Source: UBA5177 sp002413265
GTDB lineage: Bacteria; Chloroflexota; UBA5177
Assembly (NCBI GenBank): GCA_036752825.1
Contig: DAIORV010000027.1
Span: forward strand, 1-21,773
Length of the DNA stretch: 21,773 bases
Direction: 5' to 3'
The notes beneath the pieces were generated by a model. That model did no database searches, was not told where the DNA came from, and saw only the letters and a program-made list of their open reading frames with translations. The translations under genes were made by a program, and so were the position numbers. Positions 1-7,885 of the stretch are shown one piece after another. The number at the start of each line of letters is the position of its first letter. Within the stretch, counting starts at the first letter, position 1.

Positions 1-1110
1 CTCGACGAGCTTGGCGCCGGAACCGACCCTGCCGAAGGGGCTGCCCTGGCCCGAGCCCTCCTGACGACCCTGGTCGAGAGTCAGGCGAGGGCCGTCGTGA
101 CGACCCACTACAGCGAGCTGAAGACCTTCGCCCATGAATCCGAGAGCGTCGAAAACGCCAGCGTGGAATTCGACGTGGAGACCTTGTCACCAACCTACCG
201 TCTCACCATCGGAGTGCCGGGTCGCAGCCAGGCCATCGCCATTGCCAAGCGGCTTGGCATGCCGCAGCACGTGCTCGCTATCGCGCGCCAGAGTCTGTCC
301 ACGGGTGCGGTCCGCGTCGAGAAGCTGCTATCGCAAATCCAGGCAGAGCGCCAGGAGATAGGAAACTTGTTTCGTCGGGCGTCCGAGCTCCATGAGGACG
401 CGCGCAAGCTGCGAGATAGAGTCCAGAACGAGTTGACGAACGTCCTCAGGGACCGAGATGAGGTTCTGGATCGAGCAAGAATCGAAGCGGCCGGGATCGT
501 GCGCGAACTCCGGTCCAGATTGCGAGATATCGAGCACGATGCCAAGGGCGCTGCCTCGCGCCGCGAGCAACGCGAGACACGGACTCGCCTCGATCAGGTG
601 CTGGAGGCCACCAGCAAGGAGCTCGGGCCAGTCGCCGCGGAGCACGAGGCTGCAAATGGAGGGGTCGCTGCCGTCACGCCGGGCGCCACCGTGAACGTTC
701 TGTCGCTGGATCAGCAGGGGACCGTGGTTTCGGTATCCGGAGGCGAAGCCGAAGTGCAGATCGGGCTATTCAAGATGCGAGTCCCGACCGATGATCTCGA
801 GATCGTCGCCAAGAAAGACCGTCAATCAGCTCCGGCCGTGCAGTTCCAGGCTACCCGAGAGTCTCCTTCGATCGAGATCGACGTGCGTGGCTGGCGGCCC
901 GACGAAGCAATGCGTGAGGTGGATCAGTACCTCCATGACAATTACATGCACGGACACGGAACCATTCGCATCATCCATGGCAAGGGCACCGGCGCGCTGC
1001 GCAACGCCATCCGCGAGCAGCTCAGGGGCCATCCATTGGTAAAGACCGCGGAAACTGAGAAACGCGAGCTCGGTGGCGAGGGCGTCACGGTCGTTACTCT
1101 TACTGAGTAG
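1..1110 (+). CDS. mutS2: Endonuclease MutS2, C-terminal part (5' end outside window)
   Basis: The frame is open from base 1, so the gene enters from the left; 369 codons are visible. The first residues, DELGAGTDP, are the Walker B region of the MutS-family ATPase, followed by a TTHYSELK segment typical of MutS2. Then come a long charged coiled-coil region (about residues 95-180), a small beta-rich segment (about 220-265), and a C-terminal Smr domain with DVRGW and the signature HGKGTGALR. MutS2 proteins bind branched DNA or collided ribosomes; the Smr domain is the nuclease or ribosome-contact part. This is family knowledge, and which role applies here is not visible. The gene converges on the small minus-strand gene ending at 1122, leaving only 11 bases between them. 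The ATPase core, clamp and lever domains lie outside the window. Confidence 0.95.
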   Translation, partial: LDELGAGTDPAEGAALARALLTTLVESQARAVVTTHYSELKTFAHESESVENASVEFDVETLSPTYRLTIGVPGRSQAIAIAKRLGMPQHVLAIARQSLSTGAVRVEKLLSQIQAERQEIGNLFRRASELHEDARKLRDRVQNELTNVLRDRDEVLDRARIEAAGIVRELRSRLRDIEHDAKGAASRREQRETRTRLDQVLEATSKELGPVAAEHEAANGGVAAVTPGATVNVLSLDQQGTVVSVSGGEAEVQIGLFKMRVPTDDLEIVAKKDRQSAPAVQFQATRESPSIEIDVRGWRPDEAMREVDQYLHDNYMHGHGTIRIIHGKGTGALRNAIREQLRGHPLVKTAETEKRELGGEGVTVVTLTE

Positions 1111-1116
1111 CGTCAG

Positions 1117-1139
1117 GAGCTCTACTGCAGTAGCAGCTC
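1117..1139. terminator. Hairpin between convergent mutS2 and small membrane gene
   Basis: GAGCT (1117-1121) pairs with AGCTC (1135-1139) around the perfect palindrome CTACTGCAGTAG (1122-1133), with one bulged base at 1134. It lies 6 bases after the mutS2 stop and overlaps the stop codon of the opposing small gene. Neither side has a T-run, so it is at best a structured 3' end for both transcripts and not a canonical Rho-independent terminator. Confidence 0.3.
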
Positions 1140-1313
1140 AAAATTCACGTGACGGCCGCGTCGAGAGAGGCGCACGCGCGCCGGGTACAGAACGTCGCCG
1201 TGTTCCACATACTGCGTCAGGAGGGATACGACCAGCGATCCGAACGCCGCTCCGACGACGGTCCCCAGGAGAAAGAAGCGGACGTTCTCACCGGTCACGT
1301 TCCGAAGATCCAC
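1122..1313 (-). CDS. Small single-pass membrane protein, unknown function
   Basis: This is a 63-aa product if started at GTG 1313, ten bases after the rsfS stop codon. The frame runs further upstream into rsfS, but that part is arginine- and serine-rich shadow sequence. One hydrophobic helix (about residues 11-31, FFLLGTVVGAAFGSLVVSLL) resembles the glycine/alanine-rich membrane segment of YtxH-like proteins. It is followed by a short basic tail (YPARVRLSRRGR). The position directly behind rsfS suggests co-transcription. I do not recognise a specific family; the YtxH resemblance is only in the helix. The ribosome-binding site is weak, so the exact start is uncertain. Confidence 0.55.
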   Translation of the reverse strand: MDLRNVTGENVRFFLLGTVVGAAFGSLVVSLLTQYVEHGDVLYPARVRLSRRGRHVNFELLLQ

Positions 1314-1323
1314 CCTGAGCCCC

Positions 1324-1704
1324 CTACTGGATCCTGAGGAGCGTGGGAGCCTCACTCCAGCGCCTCTCGAGATCGTAGTATTGTCGTTGTTCCTCCGCGA
1401 ACACGTGGACGACAATCTGGCCGTAGTCTAGCAGAACCCACCCTTCCCCAGGCTGGCCCTCCTGCTGAAAAAGTCGCACGCCTGCTTCCTTCATGCGGTC
1501 CCGAATGCCTGCCGCAATGGCGCCGATCTGCCGATCGCTGTTTCCGGTGGCGATCACGAAGTAGTCGGCAAGAGTCGTCACCTTGCCGATCTCCATCAGC
1601 GTAACGTCGCTGGCCTTTTTGTCCACGGCAACATCCACAATCTCGCGGGCCAGGCTCGAGGCATCGTATTCGGTAGGAGCGACCTGTGTTTGTGGTTGCT
1701 GCAT
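1324..1704 (-). CDS. rsfS: Ribosomal silencing factor RsfS
   Basis: The 126-aa product has the full RsfS (Iojap/DUF143) pattern: SLAREIVDVAVDKKASDV near the N terminus, ADYFVIATGNSDRQ in the middle, and WVLLDYGQIVVHVF followed by YYDLERRW at the C terminus. RsfS binds protein uL14 of the large ribosomal subunit and blocks subunit joining when nutrients are short. The ATG at 1704 was chosen because the open frame upstream to 1791 encodes residues unlike the family and the remaining length matches it. There is no Shine-Dalgarno sequence before this ATG. A TAAAAT hexamer ends 8 bases upstream, which suggests a leaderless transcript. The small membrane gene follows ten bases after the stop. Confidence 0.93.
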   Translation of the reverse strand: MQQPQTQVAPTEYDASSLAREIVDVAVDKKASDVTLMEIGKVTTLADYFVIATGNSDRQIGAIAAGIRDRMKEAGVRLFQQEGQPGEGWVLLDYGQIVVHVFAEEQRQYYDLERRWSEAPTLLRIQ

Positions 1705-1712
1705 GCGCGGAC

Positions 1713-1718
1713 ATTTTA
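1713..1718 (-). promoter_or_regulatory. Possible -10 element for leaderless rsfS
   Basis: On the minus strand TAAAAT is followed by GTCCGCGC and then the rsfS ATG. A start site six to eight bases after the hexamer would fall at or next to the start codon. No convincing -35 box is visible. The assignment rests on the hexamer, its spacing and the absence of a ribosome-binding site. Confidence 0.35.
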
Positions 1719-1783
1719 CCACCAATGAGGTTGGACGGGTGTTCCAGCAGCGCCTCTGCATAGTGGGGTAGCCTGAAAGGACC

Positions 1784-2284
1784 ATGGCCAAATCCCCACA
1801 CCATTACGACATGCGGTTCACCATCGTGGACCATCGAGGAACCATCAGTTTTGTCGGCGACGGCTTCCTGATGCTGCCGTTGGTCGCTGCCTGCGCCTCG
1901 AACCCCGCCGGCCACAAAGAGATGTTGAGTACGGCCGACAAGATCGATCGGCGAGTCCGGGTGAACATTCTGAACCAGCTGGCGGTCTTCGATGAGCACA
2001 ACGTCGACGGGGACTACGCGGAAATTCTAGGTAAGCTTGAGTCCGCCAAAAATCACAACGAGCCGGTGTTCAGAGTGGTTGACGAGGTGACCCGTGAGCG
2101 CAGCCTGGAGCCGACCCGAACCGGCCTCATTATCTTCAATCTGAAGGACCACCGAATCATCCAGGTTCTCAACCAGTTCTACGCTGTCGAACGCAAGGGC
2201 GAGGTCCACCTGCACACCGGAAATCGGTACTCGCGCCGGACAGTCCCCTACGAGCTACCCGAAACCTGGTCGATCGTTCCGTAG
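1784..2284 (+). CDS. Conserved-looking protein of unknown function
   Basis: The product is 166 aa with start ATG 1784 preceded by AAAGGA at correct spacing; an internal ATG at 1811 is a possible alternative. It is soluble, with no signal peptide or membrane helix. Balanced amino-acid use and clean codon use argue that it is real. The C-terminal third alternates hydrophobic strands (GLIIFNLKDHRIIQVLN, then a charged stretch and TVPYELPETW), which looks like a small beta-rich domain. I do not recognise the family. It is transcribed divergently from rsfS over an 79-base gap and converges on the exporter gene. The context gives no firm function; a link to translation or dormancy control would be guesswork. 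Confidence 0.75.
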   Translation: MAKSPHHYDMRFTIVDHRGTISFVGDGFLMLPLVAACASNPAGHKEMLSTADKIDRRVRVNILNQLAVFDEHNVDGDYAEILGKLESAKNHNEPVFRVVDEVTRERSLEPTRTGLIIFNLKDHRIIQVLNQFYAVERKGEVHLHTGNRYSRRTVPYELPETWSIVP

Positions 2285-2296
2285 CCTGAATCCCTC

Positions 2297-2318
2297 AAAA
2301 CGGGGCTGCCCAACCCCG
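2297..2318 (-). terminator. Hairpin terminator after the MFS exporter
   Basis: Read on the minus strand, CGGGG, an 8-base loop and CCCCG are followed directly by TTTT. The hairpin begins right after the exporter stop codon (2319-2321). The short GC stem with a U-run fits a modest Rho-independent terminator for the exporter. On the plus strand there is no T-run, so it serves the unknown gene ending at 2284 poorly. Confidence 0.55.
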
Positions 2319-4037
2319 CTAGTGCACGGCAACCAATTCCGGTTCGGACTCCTTGCTCGCCGGCTGATCTCGTCGCGCTTCCCCGGCAGTGCGACCGCCG
2401 CGCATCTGAGTGGTGATCGCGGCACCGATGATGAGTGCGCCCACCACGACCAGCAGCGAAGGCCGCGTAGCGTCCAGGAACGAGGTGTCGAAGACCCCGC
2501 GGCTGAGCGCTTGAATGTGGGACGCTACAGCGGGCGGCACGCTAGAGGGAAGCGGCACGTGGTGCGATTGGCCGGCGCCGAGGTTCTGCGCGCCACTGGC
2601 TGCCGCTCGGAAAGCGTCGACGAATGGTCTTCTGTAAGCAGGAGGCAGGGCGGCCGCTGCATCAGCGGCGCGGGCAGGCAGGTTGCTGGCCAGGCTATGG
2701 GTTAAGGTCGCGCCCACGATGGCCGCGCCAACGGCGCCTGCAGCCTGACGGGTGGTGGTGATGAAGCCGGAAGCCACCCCGCTGAGAGCAGGGTTGACGT
2801 CACGCAAGGCTAGTGTGAGCATCGGCGGGAAGGTGCATCCCATGCCGAGACCGACGACCGCCAGAGGAAAGGTCAGGCTCCAGGACGTATTGTTCAAGGC
2901 GATGGCATGGGCCAGCAGCGCGACGCCCAGGCTCGCGAACCCGAGACCGGCCATGATGATGAACTTGCCGTTGATGCGATCTGCCAGCCGGCCGGCAAAG
3001 GCCGCGGACAGCATGAGGGTGATCGAGGCGGGAATCATGGTGAGGCCGGCGTGGATTGCCGTGTAACCCAGAACAGTCTGTAGAAAGAGCGTCAGCGGTA
3101 TCCACAGCGAGAATATGGCGAAGCCGACCGCTGAGCCAGTGAGATTGGAGACTGTGAAGTTGCGATCGTGGAAGAGCGAGATGGGCAGCAGAGGCTCGGC
3201 AACACGCGTCTCGACCCACACGAACGCCGCCAGCACCACGACTCCATAGACGATCAAGCTGTAGATGCTGATCAGACCCCAGCGCAGCGGGCCGGTGGAG
3301 AAGTTGAGCCAGGGTTGGATCGGGCCCCAGTTGTATTTCTGCCCCTCGATGATGGCGTAGAGCACGAGGAGCAATCCCGCCGTCGCGAGTACCACGCCGG
3401 GAATATCGAGACTGTGGCGTGTGGCGGAACGGACTTCCGGCATGAGGAACACCGCGGACGTGATAGCCAGAATGCCCACGGGAATGTTGATGTAAAAGAT
3501 CGACTGCCAGCTGAAGTTGGTCACCAAGAACCCGCCCAGTGTAGGACCGATGACCGCCGCCAAGCCGGAGACGGCGCCCCAGATACCGAAGGCCGCGCCG
3601 CGCTTTTCCGGCGGAAAGACGTGGGGTAGCATCGAGAGCGTCTGTGGCGTCAGGATGGCGCCGCCGACGCCCTGCACCACGCGGAAGAGGATGAGCTGCG
3701 AGCCGCTGTCAGAGAAGGCGCAGGCGGCAGAGGAGGCGGTGAAGATAGCCAGGCCGATGATGAACATCAGCTTGGGCCCAAAGCTGTCCCCCAACCGGCC
3801 GGCGGTGATTAACAGCGTCGCGTAAACGAGGACGTAGCCGTTGAGCACCCAAAGGATGGAATCGAAGGATGCGTTGAGACCCTTCTCCATGGCGGGGATC
3901 GCCACGTTCACGATGGTCGTATCCAGCAGGATCATGAAGAAGCCGAGCGTGAGGACGAGCAACACGATCCAGGGATTCGTAACGATCCGGGCGGGAATGA
4001 GCGTCGGTTTCGAGGGCGCGGACTGAGCAGATGCCAA
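2319..4037 (-). CDS. DHA2-family (EmrB/QacA-type) MFS drug exporter, 14 TM
   Basis: The inner-membrane proton-driven exporter is 572 aa. Motif D1 LDTTIVNVAIP (about residues 38-48), motif A GRLGDSFGPK (80-89), motif B with LILFRVVQGVGG (115-126) and motif C with the GPTLGGFLV end (164-172) are all present. About fourteen hydrophobic helices follow the DHA2 plan. An alanine/proline-rich insert precedes the last helix, and the tail is charged (SKESEPELVAVH). The TTG at 4037 was chosen because AGGAGG lies 8 bases upstream (4046-4051); the longer frame to a TTG at 4115 has no ribosome-binding site and adds a low-complexity N terminus. Substrates cannot be deduced. A 39-aa ORF sits just upstream where a MarR/TetR repressor often sits in such operons. 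Confidence 0.92.
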   Translation of the reverse strand: MASAQSAPSKPTLIPARIVTNPWIVLLVLTLGFFMILLDTTIVNVAIPAMEKGLNASFDSILWVLNGYVLVYATLLITAGRLGDSFGPKLMFIIGLAIFTASSAACAFSDSGSQLILFRVVQGVGGAILTPQTLSMLPHVFPPEKRGAAFGIWGAVSGLAAVIGPTLGGFLVTNFSWQSIFYINIPVGILAITSAVFLMPEVRSATRHSLDIPGVVLATAGLLLVLYAIIEGQKYNWGPIQPWLNFSTGPLRWGLISIYSLIVYGVVVLAAFVWVETRVAEPLLPISLFHDRNFTVSNLTGSAVGFAIFSLWIPLTLFLQTVLGYTAIHAGLTMIPASITLMLSAAFAGRLADRINGKFIIMAGLGFASLGVALLAHAIALNNTSWSLTFPLAVVGLGMGCTFPPMLTLALRDVNPALSGVASGFITTTRQAAGAVGAAIVGATLTHSLASNLPARAADAAAALPPAYRRPFVDAFRAAASGAQNLGAGQSHHVPLPSSVPPAVASHIQALSRGVFDTSFLDATRPSLLVVVGALIIGAAITTQMRGGRTAGEARRDQPASKESEPELVAVH

Positions 4038-4045
4038 TGGGTGAG

Positions 4046-4051
4046 CCTCCT
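4046..4051 (-). promoter_or_regulatory. Strong ribosome-binding site that sets the exporter start
   Basis: AGGAGG on the minus strand is followed by 8 bases and the TTG at 4037. It is a perfect anti-Shine-Dalgarno match and is the reason to prefer this start over the TTG 78 bases further upstream. Confidence 0.75.
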
Positions 4052-4065
4052 GGGGCGCCGACCGC

Positions 4066-4185
4066 TTAGCGGGCGCCGGCGACGAGTTCTGGAGTGTGTT
4101 CCGCGGTGTCGGCAAGTACCGTGAGAGATCGGGCGAAGGCTTGCATGCTGGGCGTGTCGAGCGCCTCGAGCCAGTCGCGCATCAT
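4066..4185 (-). CDS. Possible 39-aa ORF upstream of the exporter (leader peptide or regulator remnant)
   Basis: The frame starts at ATG-ATG (4185) and ends in TAA 28 bases before the exporter start. The peptide is amphipathic and helical (MMRDWLEALDTPSMQAFARS then a leucine/alanine stretch). Its third codon positions are rich in G and C in the first half, like real genes here. It resembles in character the last helix of MarR-type repressors, which often precede such exporters, so it could be the remnant of one. It could equally be a leader peptide. There is no clear ribosome-binding site; TAATAT overlaps the start. Confidence 0.35.
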   Translation of the reverse strand: MMRDWLEALDTPSMQAFARSLTVLADTAEHTPELVAGAR

Positions 4186-4238
4186 ATTACAATCGCCGTA
4201 ACAATTCGTCGGCACGTATGGAATGGAGTGCTAGCCGG

Positions 4239-6092
4239 CTAGGCCTCCACGGCGCGCGCCACCATTTCCTGGCCCAGCCTCTCCAGGCTGCGTTCTACCT
4301 CAAACGTCTCATGTAGCAGCTCGGCCATTGATGAAACCGCGGCCCCCCTGTCCTCCTCGCCGATTTCCCCCAGCATCGACTGAACCGTTCTCTGCTCCTC
4401 GCGCAGTGACAGGAGTCTGGCGCGGGCCAAGTGAAAGCCGATGGCCACCGACAGCTTGTCGTCGGCGGGCAGTGGCGACGGGTCTTCGTGCAGCTCCCTC
4501 GCCAGGTGCTGCAAAGGTTCCGTCAACTTGTCGCAGAACATGTCGAAGTCGTAATTACCCTTCTGACCCCACAGCAGCAGCGCCTCCAAAATCTCCCGAT
4601 ACTCGCCACGCCTCAGCTGTACCGAACGCAGCTCTTCCGCCGCGTGCCTTGGCACCACGACGAGCTTGAGCAACAGGGCTAGGAGGGCTCGCTCGACGAT
4701 GTCCACAGAATCCGCCGTGAGTCCTCGGCTTGTCGTCTCGGCTACCGGGTTAGGACCTTTATCTTGCAGGCGGTTGTGGCGCGGGCGAGCTGGCCCCGAC
4801 ATTGACCTCTGCAACAGGGAGGGATCGACCCCGGTCTCGCGCGACAGCTTTTCGAGCCACCCCGCCTGCCAGCCCGCCGAGGTTGAGAACTGCTGAATGA
4901 GTGGCAGTAACCGGTCGATGGCGGCCTGCCGCCAGCTGTCCTGCGACCGATCCAGTGATTTCATCGTGGTGTCGAAGAAGAATTCGAACGCGGGCACCGA
5001 GTCCTCCAGCGCCTGCCGCCACTCCTCGGGATGCTCGCGAATCAGCTCATCGGGATCGCCTTTGCCTGGCGGAAGCTTAGCGATGCGCAGCTCAACCGTG
5101 CCGGCCTCGCCGGGCTGTCGGCCTCGCGTCCGCGTGAGCTCCGCGAGCGCGGCTATGGCGGTGCGCGCAGCGGCTGCCTGCCCGGCCGGGTCTGGATCGA
5201 GAGCCAGAATCACTGTATTCGTCATACGACTCAAAGCCGAGAGCTGAGCAACGGTGACCGACGTGCCGAGACTGGCAACCACGTTGGCAAATCCTGACGA
5301 CTGCGCCCGAATAGCGTCGAGGTAGCCTTCTACCAGGACAGCCGACTTCGACTCGCGGATTCCTGCGCCCGCGATTTGGATCCCGTAGAGGACCGAACTC
5401 TTGTCGAAGACCTCGGTCTGCGGTGAGTTCAGGTATTTGGGCTGGTCATCGGTGAGCGTTCTTCCGCCAAAGCCGAGAACGCGTCCAGACGCATCTCGAA
5501 TGGGAAACATCACCCGGGCCCGAAAACGGTCGCGCGGTTTCTCGTTCACGTCATCCTGAAAAGTCAGCCCTGCGGCCACCAGAAGACGGTCTTCAAAGCC
5601 CGCGGCGTGAAGACGATCGTAGAGGTGATCTCTGCCGGCCGGAGCATATCCCAGTGCGAATGCTTGAAATGCGCCGGCTTCGAAAGCTCGCTCCTGCAGA
5701 TAGGATCTGGCGCGCTCGCCCTGGCTTGAGCCAAGAACCTCCGAAAAGAAGTTTGCGGCAGCCTCATTCGCCTCGTACAACCGTTTCTTGAGGGACGGAG
5801 CACGCTCCGTGCGGTCCGGTAGCTGAACGCCGGCTTGTTCCGCGAGGCGGCGCAGCGCTTCCGGAAAGTCGACGCGCTCGATCTCCTCCACAAAGGTGAA
5901 GATGTCGCCCGACTTGCCGCACCCGAAACACTTGTACATACCGCGCGACGGAGTGACGTAAAAGGAGGGTGTCTTTTCGCCGTGGAAGGGGCAGAGACCC
6001 TTGTAGCTCGAACCGGAGCGCTTGAGATCGACATAACGTTGCACGACGTCCTCAATGGCCAGGCGGCTCTTGATCTCTTCAGGCGCGTCCAC
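4239..6092 (-). CDS. dnaG: DNA primase DnaG
   Basis: The 617-aa product makes RNA primers at the replication fork. Visible parts in order: the CHC2 zinc finger with C34-P-F-H37 and C55-x2-C58; the RNA-polymerase-like domain with RVMFPIRDASGRVLGFGGR (about 193-211) and PKYLNSPQTEVFDKS (218-232); the TOPRIM core with VEGYLDA (E255, D259) and LALDPDPAG (D299, D301); and a divergent C-terminal helicase-binding region from about 430. Length is normal. The start is GTG 6092 with AGGAG five bases upstream. The usual FDGD of the third acidic motif is LDPD here, which keeps both acidic residues. The gene is divergent from folB. The usual partner sigma factor gene is not next to it on the downstream side. 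Confidence 0.96.
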   Translation of the reverse strand: MDAPEEIKSRLAIEDVVQRYVDLKRSGSSYKGLCPFHGEKTPSFYVTPSRGMYKCFGCGKSGDIFTFVEEIERVDFPEALRRLAEQAGVQLPDRTERAPSLKKRLYEANEAAANFFSEVLGSSQGERARSYLQERAFEAGAFQAFALGYAPAGRDHLYDRLHAAGFEDRLLVAAGLTFQDDVNEKPRDRFRARVMFPIRDASGRVLGFGGRTLTDDQPKYLNSPQTEVFDKSSVLYGIQIAGAGIRESKSAVLVEGYLDAIRAQSSGFANVVASLGTSVTVAQLSALSRMTNTVILALDPDPAGQAAAARTAIAALAELTRTRGRQPGEAGTVELRIAKLPPGKGDPDELIREHPEEWRQALEDSVPAFEFFFDTTMKSLDRSQDSWRQAAIDRLLPLIQQFSTSAGWQAGWLEKLSRETGVDPSLLQRSMSGPARPRHNRLQDKGPNPVAETTSRGLTADSVDIVERALLALLLKLVVVPRHAAEELRSVQLRRGEYREILEALLLWGQKGNYDFDMFCDKLTEPLQHLARELHEDPSPLPADDKLSVAIGFHLARARLLSLREEQRTVQSMLGEIGEEDRGAAVSSMAELLHETFEVERSLERLGQEMVARAVEA

Positions 6093-6154
6093 TGCGTCTC
6101 CTATTGGCTGAGTACTATGAGTCTATCTTGGTCCGGCCGGCACGGGAGAGTTAC

Positions 6155-6520
6155 GTGGAGGATCGCATTCTGCTCTCTGGAGTGGAGCTCTTCGCCCACG
6201 GGGGCGTTACCGCCGAGGAGCGCCAAACTGGCCAGCGATACCGGCTGGATCTCGAACTGCACCTGCCACTCTCACGTGCCGCGGCCAGCGACGACCTGCG
6301 TGACACGGTCAGCTACGCGGAGGTGCATGACGTGTCCGTGGCGACGGTGCGAGCCCATGCCTTTAATTTGATTGAGTCGGCTGCGGAACGGGTCGCGTCG
6401 GCCCTCCTGGCGCGCTTCCCGATAGACCGTGTCACGGTTAGGCTGACCAAGCTGTCGCCGCCCGTGGACGGCATCGTGGCGGGTGCGGCCGTGGAGATAG
6501 TTCGGCAGCGAGCCGGTTAG
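6155..6520 (+). CDS. folB: Dihydroneopterin aldolase FolB
   Basis: The 121-aa enzyme converts 7,8-dihydroneopterin to 6-hydroxymethyl-dihydropterin in folate synthesis. It shows the family pattern: LSGVELFAHGGVTAEER near the N terminus with the pterin-binding Glu, TVSYAEVHDV in the middle, NLIESAAERVA for the second helix, and VTVRLTKLSPPV with the conserved Lys (K99). The GTG at 6155 was chosen because GGGAGAG lies just upstream and the product then matches the usual length and N terminus. The frame continues upstream to a TTG at 6104, but that part is unlike FolB. Other folate genes (folP, folK) do not follow within the window. Confidence 0.93.
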   Translation: MEDRILLSGVELFAHGGVTAEERQTGQRYRLDLELHLPLSRAAASDDLRDTVSYAEVHDVSVATVRAHAFNLIESAAERVASALLARFPIDRVTVRLTKLSPPVDGIVAGAAVEIVRQRAG

Positions 6521-6645
6521 CCCGCCTTAGCAGCTCCACGGCTTTACATCGCTCGGGGCACGTGCCACCTTGTCCCGCAGGAGACGGTCTGACTGCTCAT
6601 ATTCTTGGACCGCTCTTCCATGCGAGTAGGAGAAGTCTAACAAGA

Positions 6646-7848
6646 ATGTCGAGGCCATCGACCCGGACGCTGATCTATGCCGTCATGTCTCTTTCCCTGT
6701 TGTGCCTGCCACTCGCCTCCAATCACTCCGCTAGCGCCTCAGGGCTCGCGAAACGCCACCGGCCGGCTCCAAGAGACCCGGGTCAAACCGTCAGTGTGTT
6801 TGGCACGTCGGTGCTTTCCGGGGCAATGCAGAGCACCGTCACCATAAAGATGACCGGTGGCTTCTCCGTCGGCCGGATGACCAATCTCGATTGGGCCTTG
6901 CCCCTCGCTCAATCGATTTCAGTGGGCGGCTACAGCGAACAGGTGACCGGCGTGTCGTTCAAGTTTTCGGAGCCGCCGGACACGACGCGTGACGTGGTTG
7001 ATGCTGCTCATCCAGAGGTTCTCCCGGTGCGGAAATTTCACTGGGACGCTCCCCAGGCCAATACGCCCATAACGCTTACCGAGACCCTGCACCTCGCCGT
7101 TGCCGCGACCCTCTCGCCCTTCTCCAGCAGCGCGCGTTTTCCCTTGGGTTCCGTGTCTGCAGATGTGCAACCGTTCCTGAAGGAGACGCAGTCTCTTCAG
7201 CTTCCGGCCTCCGCCAACGCTCTGGTCAGCCGCTTGCGAGCCTCGGGCTCTACGGAGAAGAAAGTGATACAGGCGGTACAGGACTGGGTTGCCTCGAATA
7301 CCGTCTACCAATCGGCCCCCAACTAACCGTTCAGCGCGGCCTGGGTGTTCAATAATCACCGCGGCAACTGTCAGGGGTTCGACGATCTGATGTCCGGGCT
7401 GCTTCGCAGGGTCGGCATACCCTCTCGGACGATATTTGGATGGGTTGCCGCAGACAAGGTCCGATTGCCGGGGCCGCGACATACCTTCAGCAGCCTCAAC
7501 TGGTCGGTAGCCGGCACCCCAGGGGAGCTTCACACCTGGCTGCAGGCCTACTTCCCCGATGTTGGATGGGTATCGTTCGATCCTCAAGAAGAGAAGTTCT
7601 TTAGCGACGTCCGGCACCTCGCCTTCTTCGTGAGCCTGGACGCTCAGACTCCGCGCGGCTACGCTGCCTTCGCCTTCTCACCTGCCGGAGCCAACAATTA
7701 CGGCCGAACCTTCAGCAATGGATCGACAATCTTCGCTCCCGGCGATGGCGTCGGCAGCAAGGTGAGCGTGCAGAGTCAGGACCACTTCAGCATGGGCTTC
7801 CGCCGTCAGCTGCATGACGTCAGTTCCCTGATCATGTTCGCCCGCTAG
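6646..7848 (+). pseudogene. Secreted transglutaminase-like protein interrupted by an in-frame TAA
   Basis: One reading frame of 401 codons is broken only at 7324-7326 (TAA, codon 227). The start ATG 6646 gives a signal peptide with Arg residues, a hydrophobic core (LIYAVMSLSLLCLPLA) and a likely cut near SASASG. A beta-rich N-terminal part follows. After the stop the frame resumes with the transglutaminase-core motifs: NHRGNCQGFDDL (nucleophile C242), ELHTWLQAYF (H296) and WVSFDP (D312). The full catalytic triad is therefore kept, all downstream of the stop. The N-terminal fragment alone would be secreted without a catalytic site. Options are a recent nonsense mutation, a sequence error, or readthrough. 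Enzymes of this fold act as cysteine proteases or protein cross-linkers in the envelope; the substrate is unknown. Confidence 0.8.
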
Positions 7849-7867
7849 ACGTCTGCAAGGTCTGGTA

Positions 7868-7873
7868 TTGACA
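7868..7873 (+). promoter_or_regulatory. Isolated -35-like TTGACA
   Basis: There is a perfect TTGACA 113 bases before the 117-aa gene, but no -10 box at 16-18 bases; the next AT-rich hexamer is TATATA at 7924-7929. It is listed because it lies directly before a palindromic site. Promoter function is uncertain. Confidence 0.25.
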
Positions 7874-7885
7874 GAATCGCCCTTT

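Noticed and set aside
3168..3629. Long plus-strand frames opposite the exporter, dnaG and kinase genes
   Set aside because: They are antisense shadows of high-GC genes, with skewed Arg/Ser/Ala content, no ribosome-binding sites and no family motifs.
4038..4115. N-terminal extension of the exporter to TTG 4115
   Set aside because: No ribosome-binding site upstream, low-complexity residues, and a perfect AGGAGG placed for the later TTG 4037.
7345..7848. Treating the second half of the transglutaminase as a separate gene
   Set aside because: It is in the same frame as the first half, has no ribosome-binding site or plausible own start, and the first half lacks the catalytic residues that the second half supplies.
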